DNA from: Roseiarcus sp963742305
GTDB taxonomy: Bacteria > Pseudomonadota > Alphaproteobacteria > Rhizobiales > Beijerinckiaceae
Length of the DNA: 64,000 nt
Direction of reading: 5' to 3'
Assembly (NCBI GenBank): GCA_963742305.1
Contig: CAVULN010000013.1
Location: 62,001 to 126,000, forward strand
The translations under genes and the position numbers were made by a program. Below, in pieces: positions 31,451 through 40,325 of the stretch (positions within the stretch are counted from its first letter, which is position 1; every line of letters starts with the position of its first letter). The notes below the pieces were generated by a model. That model was not told the origin of the DNA, did no database searches, and worked only from the letters and a program-made list of their open reading frames with translations.

Positions 31451-32320
31451 CTACCCTTTGGGCTGCGGCGCCTCGCTCGGCGCGGTCGCCATCCGCACGA
31501 CATGGCCCCCCGGTCCGGGCGGCGGAGCGGGCAGGTCGGGGAGATAGCGGCCGACAAGCGCGGCTCTGTCGAGATCCTCGATTTCGGCGAAGCCCAGATC
31601 ACGCGCGCGGGCATGAAGCTCGGCCGAGTCGACATAGCACCGGAACGGCTCGCCGCTCGCCGCCACCCGCTCGGCCATCCGCTGATGAAAATCCCGCGTC
31701 GCGGCGTCTTCGATCCGGTCGGGCGGATTGGCGTAGTCGAACACCGCTTCAACCCCGCCGCCGAAGCCGGCCAATTCGCCGAGCGTCGCGAACACCGCCT
31801 CTTTCGTCAGGTAGGGCGTGACGCCGAGCCAGATGACGAAGGTCCGACGCCGCGGGTCGAGTCCGGCGGCCTCGAGCGCCGCGGTCATGCTTCCGCGCTC
31901 GAAATCGTGCGCGACATAGACGACATGCGACGGTTCGGCGATCCGCGCCTCAGCGAGCCTGCGGCGCTTATCGCGCTGCGTCGCGGGATGATCGACCTCG
32001 AAGACGATGAGATCGCGGGCGGGCTCAAACCGGTAGGCGAAGGTGTCGAGGCCCGCGCCCAGCACGACGATTTGCCGCGCCCCCCGCTCAACCGCGCGGC
32101 GCGCGGAATCCTCGGCGAAGCGGCTGCGCATGGCGATGAACAGGCGCAAGGGCCGCCGCTCAGGGCGTTCCCGGGCGAGCGCGATCGCCTGGTCCGCGTC
32201 CTGACCGAGGATGGGAAGCGCGAGCGGGTCGGCGAAGACGAGCCCACGCTCGAGAACCTGGTGCGCGGCCCGGTGTCCCGCCGCGCCGATCGCCGTCACG
32301 CTCGCCTGTCCCTCATGCAC
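31451..32320 (-). CDS. Class I SAM-dependent methyltransferase (LCMT/TIGR00027-like)
   Basis: 289 residues of the leucine carboxyl methyltransferase-like family, which in bacteria is common but has few known substrates. The SAM-binding glycine motif is IVVLGAGLDTFAYRF. It is followed by the acidic residue in FEVDHPATQRDKRRRL, and FVIWLGVTPYLTKEAV is a strong family marker. RSRFAEDSARRAVERGA precedes the glycine motif as usual. The start at 32320 is the first ATG and leaves a normal N-terminus. Its target, a small molecule or a carboxyl group, is unknown. Confidence 0.9.
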   Translation of the reverse strand: MHEGQASVTAIGAAGHRAAHQVLERGLVFADPLALPILGQDADQAIALARERPERRPLRLFIAMRSRFAEDSARRAVERGARQIVVLGAGLDTFAYRFEPARDLIVFEVDHPATQRDKRRRLAEARIAEPSHVVYVAHDFERGSMTAALEAAGLDPRRRTFVIWLGVTPYLTKEAVFATLGELAGFGGGVEAVFDYANPPDRIEDAATRDFHQRMAERVAASGEPFRCYVDSAELHARARDLGFAEIEDLDRAALVGRYLPDLPAPPPGPGGHVVRMATAPSEAPQPKG

Positions 32321-32365
32321 GGGGCGTGAAAGTAAGGGCGCAGGGACGATCTGTCGAGCGCGAGC

Positions 32366-32394
32366 TTGACGGCCAAAACCCCTTCCCCTATAGA
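32366..32394 (+). promoter_or_regulatory. Sigma-70-type promoter of rpmB
   Basis: TTGACG (32366-32371), a 17-base spacer and TATAGA (32389-32394) give a near-consensus alphaproteobacterial housekeeping promoter. The expected start is near 32401, leaving a leader of about 100 bases before rpmB. It is the best-matched promoter in the window. Confidence 0.6.
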
Positions 32395-32504
32395 CCGCGC
32401 TCCCATGAGCCAGGCCATGCGGCGGCGGGACGCTTCTTGACGGGAGCGGCCTGTTTTACGTTGCCGCTATTGAGCCGGAACCTTTCGTCTGAAGGATCAT
32501 CGCG

Positions 32505-32819
32505 ATGTCGCGCCGCTGCGAGCTGACGGGCAAGGCCGTTCAATCCGGCAACAAGGTCAGCCATTCCAACCGCAAGACGCGCACCCGCTTCCTGCCCAAT
32601 CTCGTCCAGGTGACGCTGGTCTCCGACGCGCTCGAGCGCAAGGTCAGCCTGCGCATCAGCGCCGCGGCGCTGCGCTCGGTCGAGCATCGCGGCGGCCTCG
32701 ATGACTTTCTCGTCAAGGCCAGGGAGTCGGAGCTTTCCGATCGCGCGGTCGACCTCAAGCGCGAGATCGCCAAGAAGCGCGCCGAGGCCACGACCGAGCC
32801 GAAGGCCGAGGCGGCCTAA
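32505..32819 (+). CDS. rpmB: 50S ribosomal protein L28
   Basis: Large-subunit ribosomal protein of 104 residues, at the upper end of the alphaproteobacterial range because of a charged C-terminal extension (EIAKKRAEATTEPKAEAA). The L28 core is MSRRCELTGKAVQSGNKVSH, SNRKTRTRFLPNL and VSLRISAAALRSVEHRGG. GAAGGATC lies just before the ATG. It is monocistronic with its own strong promoter and converges on eda. Confidence 0.97.
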   Translation: MSRRCELTGKAVQSGNKVSHSNRKTRTRFLPNLVQVTLVSDALERKVSLRISAAALRSVEHRGGLDDFLVKARESELSDRAVDLKREIAKKRAEATTEPKAEAA

Positions 32820-32852
32820 AGTCGTCTTTTCCGCCGCGCCTGGCCGCGGCCT

Positions 32853-33507
32853 CTACCCGCCCGCCCGCTTGAGCCCCGCCGCCTCGCGAGCCAGCGTCTC
32901 GACCGCGGAATAGTCGCGCGCCGCGAGCGCCGCCTTCGGCAGCATCCACGACCCGCCGACGCAGGGCACGTTGGGCAGCTTCAGATAGTCGGGCGCCCTG
33001 GCGAGATCGATGCCGCCGGTCGGGCAGAAGCGCAGATCGGGCAGCGGCGCGGCCGAGCGACGCCAGCAGCTTCGCGCCGCCGGCCGCTTCGGCGGGAAAC
33101 AGCTTCAGCGCCCGGAAGCCGAGCTCCCGCAAGGCCATCGCTTCCGACGCCGTCGCGCAGCCCGGCAGGAACGGAACCGGCGCCTGGGCCGCGGCCCTGG
33201 CGAGCGCGGGCGGCGCGCCGGGGCTGACCAGAAACCTGGCCCCCGCGGCGACCGCCTCGTCGATCTGCTCGACCGAAACGATCGTGCCCGCTCCAACGAC
33301 CGCGCCCGGCACGCTCTTGGCGATCGCCTGGATCGCGGCGAGCGCCGGCGCCGTGCGCAAGGTCACCTCGATCGCATAGAGGCCGCCCGCGACCAGCGCT
33401 TTCGCTTGGCCCACGCCATCCTCGACGCTCGCGACGGTGAGCACCGGAATCACCGGGGCGAGCGCCATGATGGAGGCGGTCGCGGCGTCATGAGCGTAAT
33501 GCGCCAT
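32853..33507 (-). CDS. eda: KDPG/KHG aldolase (frameshifted)
   Basis: 2-dehydro-3-deoxy-phosphogluconate aldolase of the Entner-Doudoroff pathway, about 217 residues. IPVLTVASVEDGVGQAKALV, LYAIEVTLRTAPALAAI and the glutamate/arginine active-site parts are followed by AVVGAGTIVSVEQI, FLVSPGAPPAL and ALKLFPAEAAGGAKLLASL with the Schiff-base lysine. After LASL one extra base (33050-33053) breaks the frame; the true continuation is PLPDLRFCPTGGIDLARAPD and VPCVGGSWMLPKAALAARDY to the stop at 32853. No other Entner-Doudoroff gene is adjacent. Confidence 0.92.
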
Positions 33508-33604
33508 CGCGCGCCCTCCGGAGATCCGCGACTTCGCCCTTAGCACGGCCAGCGCGGCTGCGACGAGACTCGCGGTTGAGCGCGAATGCGATTAGGGTCG
33601 TCGC

Positions 33605-35417
33605 ATGGCAGCATGCGCAACGACGGCGAAGACGGAGCCCGTGGTGAGCGAGGCGGCCGACCTTTCTCTCTACAAGGAGACGCTGCTGTTCCTGGTGACG
33701 GCGGGCGTCGTCGCGCCGCTGTTCTTCCGGCTGCGCGTGAGCCCGGTGCTGGGCTATCTGCTCGCGGGCGTCGCGCTCGGACCCTATGGGCTCGGCTCGA
33801 TCGGCCTCAGGGCGCCGTGGCTCAGCGGGCTCGCGATCAATGTCGAGGCGATCGACCGCATCGGCTCCTTCGGCGTCGTCGCGCTCATGTTCACGATGGG
33901 GCTCGAGCTGTCGTTCGAACGGCTCAAGCGCATGCGCCATCTGGTGTTCGGGCTCGGATTCGGCCAGGTCGCCGTGACGATGCTCATTCTGGCTGGCGCC
34001 GCCTGGGCTTTGGGCGTCGCGCCCCATTCGGCGCTCGCGGTCGGCGCGGCGCTCGCGATGTCCTCGACCGCGATCGTCATTCCGATGCTCGTCGAGAGCA
34101 AGCGGCTGCATACCGGCGCGGGGCGCGCCAGTCTTGCGGTGCTCCTGTTTCAGGATCTGGCGGTCGCGCCTCTTCTGGTGATGGTCGGCGCCTTCTCGGC
34201 CGGCGGCGAGCAGGGTCTCGCGTGGCAATTGTTCACGACCCTCGGGCCCGCGGTGCTGGGGCTGACCGCGCTGGTCATTTTCGGGCGCCTCGCCCTGCGG
34301 CCGTTCTTCCACTTCGTCGCCGCCACGAAGAGCCCCGAGTTCTTCATGGCGGCGTGCCTCCTGGTGATCCTGGGCGATGGGATGGCCGCGGCGGCGAGCC
34401 ACCTGTCGATGGCGCTTGGCGCGCTCGTCGCCGGGCTGCTTCTGGCGGAGACCGAATATCGCCGCGAGATCGAGCTCACCATCGAGCCGTTCCGGGGGCT
34501 CCTGCTCGGGCTCTATTTCGTCTCGGTCGGCGCCGGGATCAATCCCGGGTTCATCTTCGCCCGGCCAGGCTTGATATTCGGCCTCGTCGTCGGCCTGATT
34601 GCGGTCAAGGCGCTCGTGCTGTTCGCCCTCGGACGCGGCTTCCGCATGCCGGCGCGGCGCGGCTGGGGAAATGGCGCTTCTGCTCGGACCGGGCGGCGAA
34701 TTCGGCTTTGTGATGATCGGCGTCGCGCGGGCGGGCGGCCTCATCGATCGGTCGCTGGCGACGACGCTCGTGACGCGCGATCGCGATCTCGATGCTGACG
34801 ATTCCCGCGCTCGCGAAGCTCGGCGCGCGCATCGGCGCGGCCCGCCGCGCCGATGCAAGAGCGCCGGAGATCCCGCCCGGGAGCGAGCAGTCCCGGGTCA
34901 TCGTCGTCGGCTACGGCCGCGTCGGCGCGCTGATCGGCGACATGCTCGACCGGCACAAAATTCCGTTCATCGCGGTCGACTCGGACGCCTCCGTGACGTC
35001 GCGGGCCCGCTCCGACGGCAAGCCGGTCTACTACGGCGACGCGTCGCGCCCCGAATATCTGCGCCTGTGCGGACGTCGAGAGCGCGCGCGCCGTCGTCGT
35101 GACCATGGATTCGCCCAAGTCCAACGAGGCGGTGGTCGAGACGACGCGCGCGCCTCAGGCCGGACGTGACGCTGGTCGCCCGCGCCCGCGACGCCGAGCA
35201 CGCCCGCGCGCTTTACGGGCTCGGCGCGACCGACGCGGTGCCCGAGACGATCGAGGCGAGCCTGCAGCTTTCCGAGGCGGTGCTGGTCGACATCGGCGTG
35301 CCGATGGGCCTGGTCATCGCCTCGATCCACGAGAAGCGCGACGAGTTCCGCAAGGTGCTGGCCGACGCTGGCGCGCCCGAGCGGCCGCGCTCGACCCGCG
35401 GCCCGCGACGGGGATGA
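33605..35417 (+). CDS. Kef-type (CPA2) cation/proton antiporter with RCK domain, four frameshifts
   Basis: Monovalent cation:proton antiporter-2 of about 604 residues. The membrane domain (residues 20-385) is continuous: VSPVLGYLLAGVALGPYGLG, LMFTMGLELSFERLKR, AMSSTAIVIPMLVESKRLH and LLFQDLAVAPLLVMVG are typical of KefB/KefC. After about 34664 the frame changes at 34664-34668 (to EMALLLGPGGEFGFVMIGVA), about 34774 (to MLTIPALAKLG), about 35070 (to DVESARAVVVTMDSPKSNEA) and 35152-35154 (to RPDVTLVARARDAEHARAL). The RCK/TrkA-N domain has VIVVGYGRVGALIGDML. Four breaks in 500 bases are unusual even in this window, so true decay of the regulatory half cannot be excluded. Confidence 0.85.
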
Positions 35418-35521
35418 GCGGCGCGCCGCTGTTGGCGCGGACAGGCCGCGCCGGCTGAACCCTGTTATCTTGCCGCGAGACGCGGTCCATGCGCCGGGCC
35501 GATCCATGAGGAGACGAGACC

Positions 35522-36403
35522 ATGATCGACATCAGCAAGGCGGGAACGTACAGGCTCGGCGATCGGGCCGTGAGGCGCCTCGGCTTCGGCGCGATGCAGC
35601 TCGCAGGCCCCGGCGTGTTCGGGCCGCCCAAGGACCACGACGGCGCGATCGCGGTGCTGCGCGAAGCGGTCGCGAGCGGCGTCAACCACATCGACACCAG
35701 CGACTATTACGGTCCCTATGTCACCAACCAGCTGATCCGCGAGGCGCTGCACCCCTACCCCGAGGATCTCGTCATCGTCACCAAGATCGGCGCCAAGCGC
35801 GGCGCCGACGCGTCGTGGCTGCCGGCCAGCAGCCCGGACGACCTGACGAGCGCCGTCCACGACAATCTGCGCAATCTCGGGCTCGACGCGCTGGAGGTGG
35901 TGAACCTGCGGATCATGGGCGACGTCCACGGACCCGCAGAAGGGCCGATCGAGGCGCCGCTCGCCGCGCTGGCCGGCCTTCAGCGCCAGGGCCTCGTGCG
36001 CCACATCGGCCTCAGCAATGTCACCGCGGCGCAGATCGCGGAGGCGCGCCGGATCTGCGACATCGTCTGCGTGCAGAACCACTATAACGTCGCCCATCGC
36101 GAGGACGACGCGCTCATCGACGATCTCGCCGGGGCTCACCGCGCTTATGTTCCGTTCTTCCCGCTCGGCGGCTTCACGCCCTTGCAGTCGACGGCGCTCG
36201 ACGATGTCGCGAGGCGCGCGGGCGCGGCGCCGATGCAGGTCGCGCTCGCCTGGCTGCTTCAGCGCGCGCCCAACATCCTGCTCATTCCGGGCACCTCGTC
36301 GGTCGAGCACTTGCGTGAGAATCTGGCGGCGGCCAGCCTCGAGCTTGGGCCCGACATGCTGGCGGCGCTCGACGCCATCGCGGCCGGCGGCGCGCCGGCG
36401 TGA
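35522..36403 (+). CDS. pdxI: PdxI/YdbC-like aldo/keto reductase (probable pyridoxal reductase)
   Basis: AKR of 293 residues that is very close to E. coli YdbC as I remember it. The shared stretches include YGAMQLAGPGVFGPP-like GFGAMQLAGPGVFGPPKDHD, NHIDTSDYYGP, IVTKIGAKRG.DASWLPA, HDNLRNLGLDALEVVNLRIMG and AYVPFFPLGGFTPLQS. YdbC was renamed PdxI, an NADPH-dependent pyridoxal reductase in vitamin B6 salvage. The usual catalytic histidine position is occupied by the NLRIMG segment, a feature of this subfamily. The gene starts 105 bases after the antiporter and appears monocistronic. Confidence 0.88.
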   Translation: MIDISKAGTYRLGDRAVRRLGFGAMQLAGPGVFGPPKDHDGAIAVLREAVASGVNHIDTSDYYGPYVTNQLIREALHPYPEDLVIVTKIGAKRGADASWLPASSPDDLTSAVHDNLRNLGLDALEVVNLRIMGDVHGPAEGPIEAPLAALAGLQRQGLVRHIGLSNVTAAQIAEARRICDIVCVQNHYNVAHREDDALIDDLAGAHRAYVPFFPLGGFTPLQSTALDDVARRAGAAPMQVALAWLLQRAPNILLIPGTSSVEHLRENLAAASLELGPDMLAALDAIAAGGAPA

Positions 36404-36758
36404 CGCGCCCCTCTCTCCACCCGCCGCGAGAAGGCCAGCCGGCGAAGGCCCCGGCGCGCTCTAATAGCCGGGGGCGCTGACGTCCGCGTAAGCCGGCGCG
36501 AACGCAATGGTCACGCTGGCCGCGGCCCCGCACGCCATCGTCAGCGCCACAAGAAGAATCAGAAGATATTGCATCGCCCCGCCCCCGCCGCCGCCCCACC
36601 GGCACGCGCCACAAACCCCGTTCCCCGAACCTGTCAATACTCGGTCAATCGCACAATCAGACGAACCGGGATGTGAGCGCCCTCACACCTCGCGCCGGCT
36701 TACCGTGCCGCGACCAGAGGTTATGGATTGATGTCTTAGCGACCGGTTAATGTCCTGC
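36404..36758. other. Convergent intergenic region with small-peptide candidate
   Basis: 355 bases between the PdxI-like gene (plus) and the cytochrome c gene (minus). Apart from the 37-codon minus-strand frame, I see only AT-richer sequence at 36636-36730 with no clear terminator. Confidence 0.45.
36461..36574 (-). CDS. Possible 37-residue secreted or membrane peptide
   Basis: A short frame, ATG to TAG, encoding MQYLLILLVALTMACGAAAS followed by a short polar tail ending SAPGY. The hydrophobic stretch at residues 3-24 could be a signal peptide or a single membrane helix. A G-rich stretch precedes the start but is not a clean ribosome-binding site. It lies between the PdxI-like and cytochrome c genes. 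I do not recognise it; support is only length, hydrophobicity and isolation. Confidence 0.3.
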   Translation of the reverse strand: MQYLLILLVALTMACGAAASVTIAFAPAYADVSAPGY

Positions 36759-37124
36759 CTACTTCGCCGGTTTGAGGCTGATCAGATAGGCGATGGCGGC
36801 TTCGGCCTGAGAGCTCGGCATCAGAAAGCCCGGCATGGCGCTCGAGGTCCGCGCGTCGCCATGGGGCCTGGTCAGAAAATCGCGCAGGAAGGCCTCTGTC
36901 GCCTTGGGCCGAGCCGCGATTTCGGCGAAGGGCGGCGCGGGCGGGTTGAGCGTCGGCGCGACCGCCTGATCGTCCGCCACGACGTGGCAGGCCCCGCACG
37001 CCCGGAGCGCGACGGCGCGGCCTTCGGCGATTTTTCCCTCCTGCCCGAGCGCGGGCGCAATCCCGCCAGCGGCGAACGAAAGCCCAAGCACGAGACCGGA
37101 AAGCGTAAAACTCGATCTCATCAT
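36759..37124 (-). CDS. Small class I cytochrome c
   Basis: Exported single-heme cytochrome of 121 residues. The signal peptide spans about residues 1-27 (ending APALGQ). The heme site is ACGACHVV (CxxCH), and the distal methionine ligand is probably in SSAMPGFLMP. LRDFLTRPHG and AEAAIAYLISLKP are common in small alphaproteobacterial electron carriers. It overlaps the end of the upstream regulator gene by 4 bases (ATGA), so both are co-transcribed. Its partner enzyme is not apparent in the window. Confidence 0.93.
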   Translation of the reverse strand: MMRSSFTLSGLVLGLSFAAGGIAPALGQEGKIAEGRAVALRACGACHVVADDQAVAPTLNPPAPPFAEIAARPKATEAFLRDFLTRPHGDARTSSAMPGFLMPSSQAEAAIAYLISLKPAK

Positions 37125-38068
37125 GGCCCCGCCGGAGGCGCGGAGGGATGGGACGGCGATGGCTGCATGGCCTGCGGCGCCCGCGCGCCGCTCGCTTCGT
37201 CGGGCCTTGTTTCCAAAGCTCGAGTTCCCTCAGCACCCTTGGATTCGATGAGCGAACGAATGCGCTCGGCGTCCTTGGGGGTCGCGGGATTGTAGACCAC
37301 CATGGTGAGGTCCGTCCGGCCGTCGACCAGAAAAGCCGAGAATTCGAAGGCGAGCGGGCCGAGAACCGGGTGGCGGATATGTTTGACGGCCTCGCCGGGG
37401 GGCCCGCGAACGTCATTCTCGCGCCACATCGCCTTGAACTCCGGACTGAGCCGGCAGAGCTCATCGACCAGAGGCTCGACCTCGGCCGCGGCGCCGGCGC
37501 GGACCGCGTCCACACGGAACGCGCCCAATACGAACCGCGCGACGCTTTCCCAGTCGTATTGCGCCGCCCGGGCGCGCGGATCAAGGAAGACGAAACGCAG
37601 GATGTTGCGCTGTTCGGGCGGCAGCGATCCGTAGTCGACCAGCATCACGGTCGCCGACCGGTTCCACGCCACGACGTCCCATATCGCGGTCCTGATCACG
37701 GCCGGGCTCGGGTCCAGCGCGTCGAGAACTCGCTGCAGCCTCGGCGTGACCCCTTCGACCGCGTGGTAGCGGGCCTCGGGCGGCCGGCCAAGGCCGACGA
37801 GGAACAGGTGCTCGCGCTCGACCTCGGTCAAAACCAGGGCGCGCGCGATCCGGTCGAGCACGTCCGCGGAGGGGGCGCCGCCGCGCCCCTGCTCGAGCCA
37901 AGTGTACCAGGTCGGGCTGATATTGGCGCGGCTCGCCACTTCCTCGCGGCGCAGCCCTTTCGTGCGGCGGCGCCCCGTGGGGAAGCCGAACGAGGACGGA
38001 TCGAGCTTCAGGCGGCGATCCCGGAGATAGATCCCGAGCCGATTCCCGGCAGTGGCGTGTTCGTTCAT
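37121..38068 (-). CDS. XRE-type HTH regulator with MmyB-like ligand-binding domain
   Basis: 315 residues. The N-terminal helix-turn-helix is in RRTKGLRREEVASRANISPT followed by WYTWLEQGRG, the hallmark of the MmyB-like group. The C-terminal domain (about 110-275) has VVAWNRSA, RNILRFVFLDP and HPVLGPLAFEFSAF. A Pro/Ser/Ala-rich tail follows. Such regulators generally sit divergently from an oxidoreductase gene and control it, as here with the SDR gene at 38164. The intervening 95 bases are AT-rich (TTTAAAATAATAG at 38102-38114) and should contain both promoters and the operator. Confidence 0.93.
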   Translation of the reverse strand: MNEHATAGNRLGIYLRDRRLKLDPSSFGFPTGRRRTKGLRREEVASRANISPTWYTWLEQGRGGAPSADVLDRIARALVLTEVEREHLFLVGLGRPPEARYHAVEGVTPRLQRVLDALDPSPAVIRTAIWDVVAWNRSATVMLVDYGSLPPEQRNILRFVFLDPRARAAQYDWESVARFVLGAFRVDAVRAGAAAEVEPLVDELCRLSPEFKAMWRENDVRGPPGEAVKHIRHPVLGPLAFEFSAFLVDGRTDLTMVVYNPATPKDAERIRSLIESKGAEGTRALETRPDEASGARAPQAMQPSPSHPSAPPAGP

Positions 38069-38163
38069 TCTGTCAGGTTCTATACCATGATAAGATCACG
38101 ACTTTAAAATAATAGCATCGCGGCGCACATCTGTCTTTAGCGAAAAAACGGAGACTTCTCAGC

Positions 38164-39058
38164 ATGCGTGTGTTTGTCACGGGCGCGACCGGCTTCATCG
38201 GCTCAGCCGTCGTCAAGGACCTGATCGGCGCTGGCCATCAGGTGATCGGCCTCTGCCGGTCGGAGGACAAGGCGCCGGCGCTGGCGGCCGCCGGCGCCGA
38301 GGTCTATCGCGGCTCGATCGCTGACCCGGCGAGCCTCAAGGACGGCGCCGCCCGGTCGGACGGCGTGATCCATCTGGCCTTCAACCACGACTTTTCGCGC
38401 TTCGTCCAAAACTGCGAGGACGACCGCCGGGTCATCCAGGCGCTGGGCGAGAGCCTCGCCGGCTCCGACCGCCCGCTAATCGTCACCTCCGGAACCGCGA
38501 TCGCCAACACCGTGCCCGGCGAGCCGGCGAAGGAAGACAATGCGATCGTCGGCGCTAAGACGCATCCGCGCGCGGCCTCCGAGGAGGCGGCGGCTCTCGG
38601 TCGCCGCGGATGGCGTGAACGTCTCGGTGGTGCGCCTTCCGCAGGTTCACGATCCCGCAAGGCAGGGCCTCATTACGCCGATGATCGGGATCTTTCGTGA
38701 AAAGGGCGCGTGCGCTTATGTCGGAGACGGGCGCAATCGCTGGCCGGCGGCGCATGTTCTCGATGTCGCCCGCCTCTATCGGCTCGCGATTGAGAAGGCC
38801 GAGGCGGGCGCCAAATACCACGCGGTCGTCGAGGAGGGCGTGCCGCTGCGCGACATCGCGGAAGCCATCGGCCGTCGCCTGAGCCTGCCGGTCCAATCCA
38901 TCGCTCCGGAAGAAGCGCCAGCCTTTTTCGGCTGGCTCGGCATGTTCGCCGGCCTCGACATGCCCGCTTCCAGCGCCGAGACGCAAAGAAAGCTCAAGTG
39001 GAAGCCGTCCGGGCCGGGATTGATCGCCGATCTCGACCGGCTCCCGATCTCGCCCTGA
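38164..39058 (+). CDS. SDR-family NAD(P)-dependent oxidoreductase (frameshifted)
   Basis: Extended/atypical short-chain dehydrogenase of about 297 residues. The Rossmann motif is VFVTGATGFIGSAVVKDLI, followed by GVIHLAFNHDFSRF and LIVTSGTAIANT. The frame breaks at about 38592, where one extra G moves the rest (SVAADGVNVSVVRLPQVHD, YVGDGRNRWPAAHVLDVARL, KYHAVVEEGVPLRDIAEAIG) to the next frame. It resembles the NAD-dependent epimerase/dehydratase proteins paired with MmyB-like regulators. The substrate is unknown. It is likely controlled by the divergent regulator. Confidence 0.9.
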
Positions 39059-39162
39059 GGAGCGCCGAAGGCGCGTCTCGAAGGACCTCCAGAGGGCCGA
39101 GCGGCGCTTTCTGGCGAGTCGCCGGATGCGCGCGGCCCGGAACCCTCCGGGCGGCGGCGAAC

Positions 39163-40147
39163 CTATCCCGCCTTCTTCCGGGCGCCGGCTTTCTGCGCCG
39201 GTTTCTCCGGGGCTTCCTTTGTCTTCGCGGCCTTCGCCGGCGCGCCGCCGGCGATCGGCAGCAGCATCTCGCGCTGGTCCGCGGCGCCTTTCGCCGCCCG
39301 CTTGCCTTTCGCAGCAGGGGCGGCCGGCGGCGCCTGCTTGGCGGGCGTCTTCGGCGCGGCCTCCTTGGCGCTCTCGATGCTCTGGCGCAAGGCCGCCATC
39401 AGATCCGTGCCCGCGACGATCCTCGGCCTCGGCCGCTCCTTGGGGATCGGCAGCCCCTTCTTCTTCTCGTTCAGCATGGTCACGATCGCCTCTTCGTAGC
39501 GGTCGTGGAATTCCGACGGATCGAAGCTCGCCGCTTTGCTTTCGAGAATATGCTCGGCTAGCGTCAGCATGTCCTTCGGAATTCTGAGTCTCCGCGATGT
39601 CGTCGAAATAAATCGATTCGTCCCGAACCTCGTAGGGGTATCTGAGGGTCTCCCCGAGCAGACCCTTGCCGCGGGGCTGAAGCATGATCACCCGCTCGCG
39701 CTTGGAGAGCACCACCCGCCCCAGCGCGACCATCCCCTTGCCGCGCATCGCGTCGCGGATGACCGCGAACGCCTCAAGCGCGACCTTGCCCTCCGGAACG
39801 AGGTAATACGGGCTCTCGATATAGCGTTCGTCGATCTCCGATTTCGGCACGAAGCTGTCGATGTCGATCGTGTGGGTGCTCTCGACCGCGATCGCGTCCA
39901 GTTCCTCGTCCTCGACCAGGAGGTAGACGCCCTTGTCGACTTCGTAGCCCCGCCCCTTGTCGTCGGGATCGATCGCCTTGCCGGTCTCGTCGTCGATCAG
40001 CTGCTGGCGGAGGCGATGGCCGGTCTTCTTGTTGATTTGGCGGAAGGCGACCCGCTCGCCGGGCGACGTCGCCGTGTAAAGCGCGATCGGGCACGAGACG
40101 AGGGAAAGCTTGAGATAGCCTTTCCAGTAGGGGCGGGACGGGGCCAT
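39163..40147 (-). CDS. ku: Non-homologous end-joining protein Ku (frameshifted)
   Basis: Bacterial Ku homodimer subunit, about 327 residues, which binds double-strand DNA ends and recruits LigD. The core is in MAPSRPYWKGYLKLSLVSCP, FRQINKKTGHRLRQQLIDDE, GKGMVALGRVVLSKRERVIM and LLGETLRYPYEVRDE. One extra base at 39582-39583 breaks the frame before MLTLAEHILESKAASFDPSE, which resumes in the next frame. The lysine/alanine/proline-rich tail (AAKGKRAAKGAADQREM onwards) resembles the DNA-binding extensions of other Ku proteins. No ligD is nearby; alphaproteobacteria often keep several ku genes, some unlinked. Confidence 0.93.
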
Positions 40148-40325
40148 GGGAACTCCTACTCAACGCGAACGGCCCCTTATAGCACGCTCGGCGCCGCTCC
40201 GGCTGGTCAGATTAGGGATTCTTTAACCAATCCCCGAGCGCCGTCTGGGAATGCGAGCGCCGGGGCCGTTTGCGTCGAAACGGGCAGGCTCTAGTATTGT
40301 TCCCGTCTTGGGCTGAGAGACCTGG

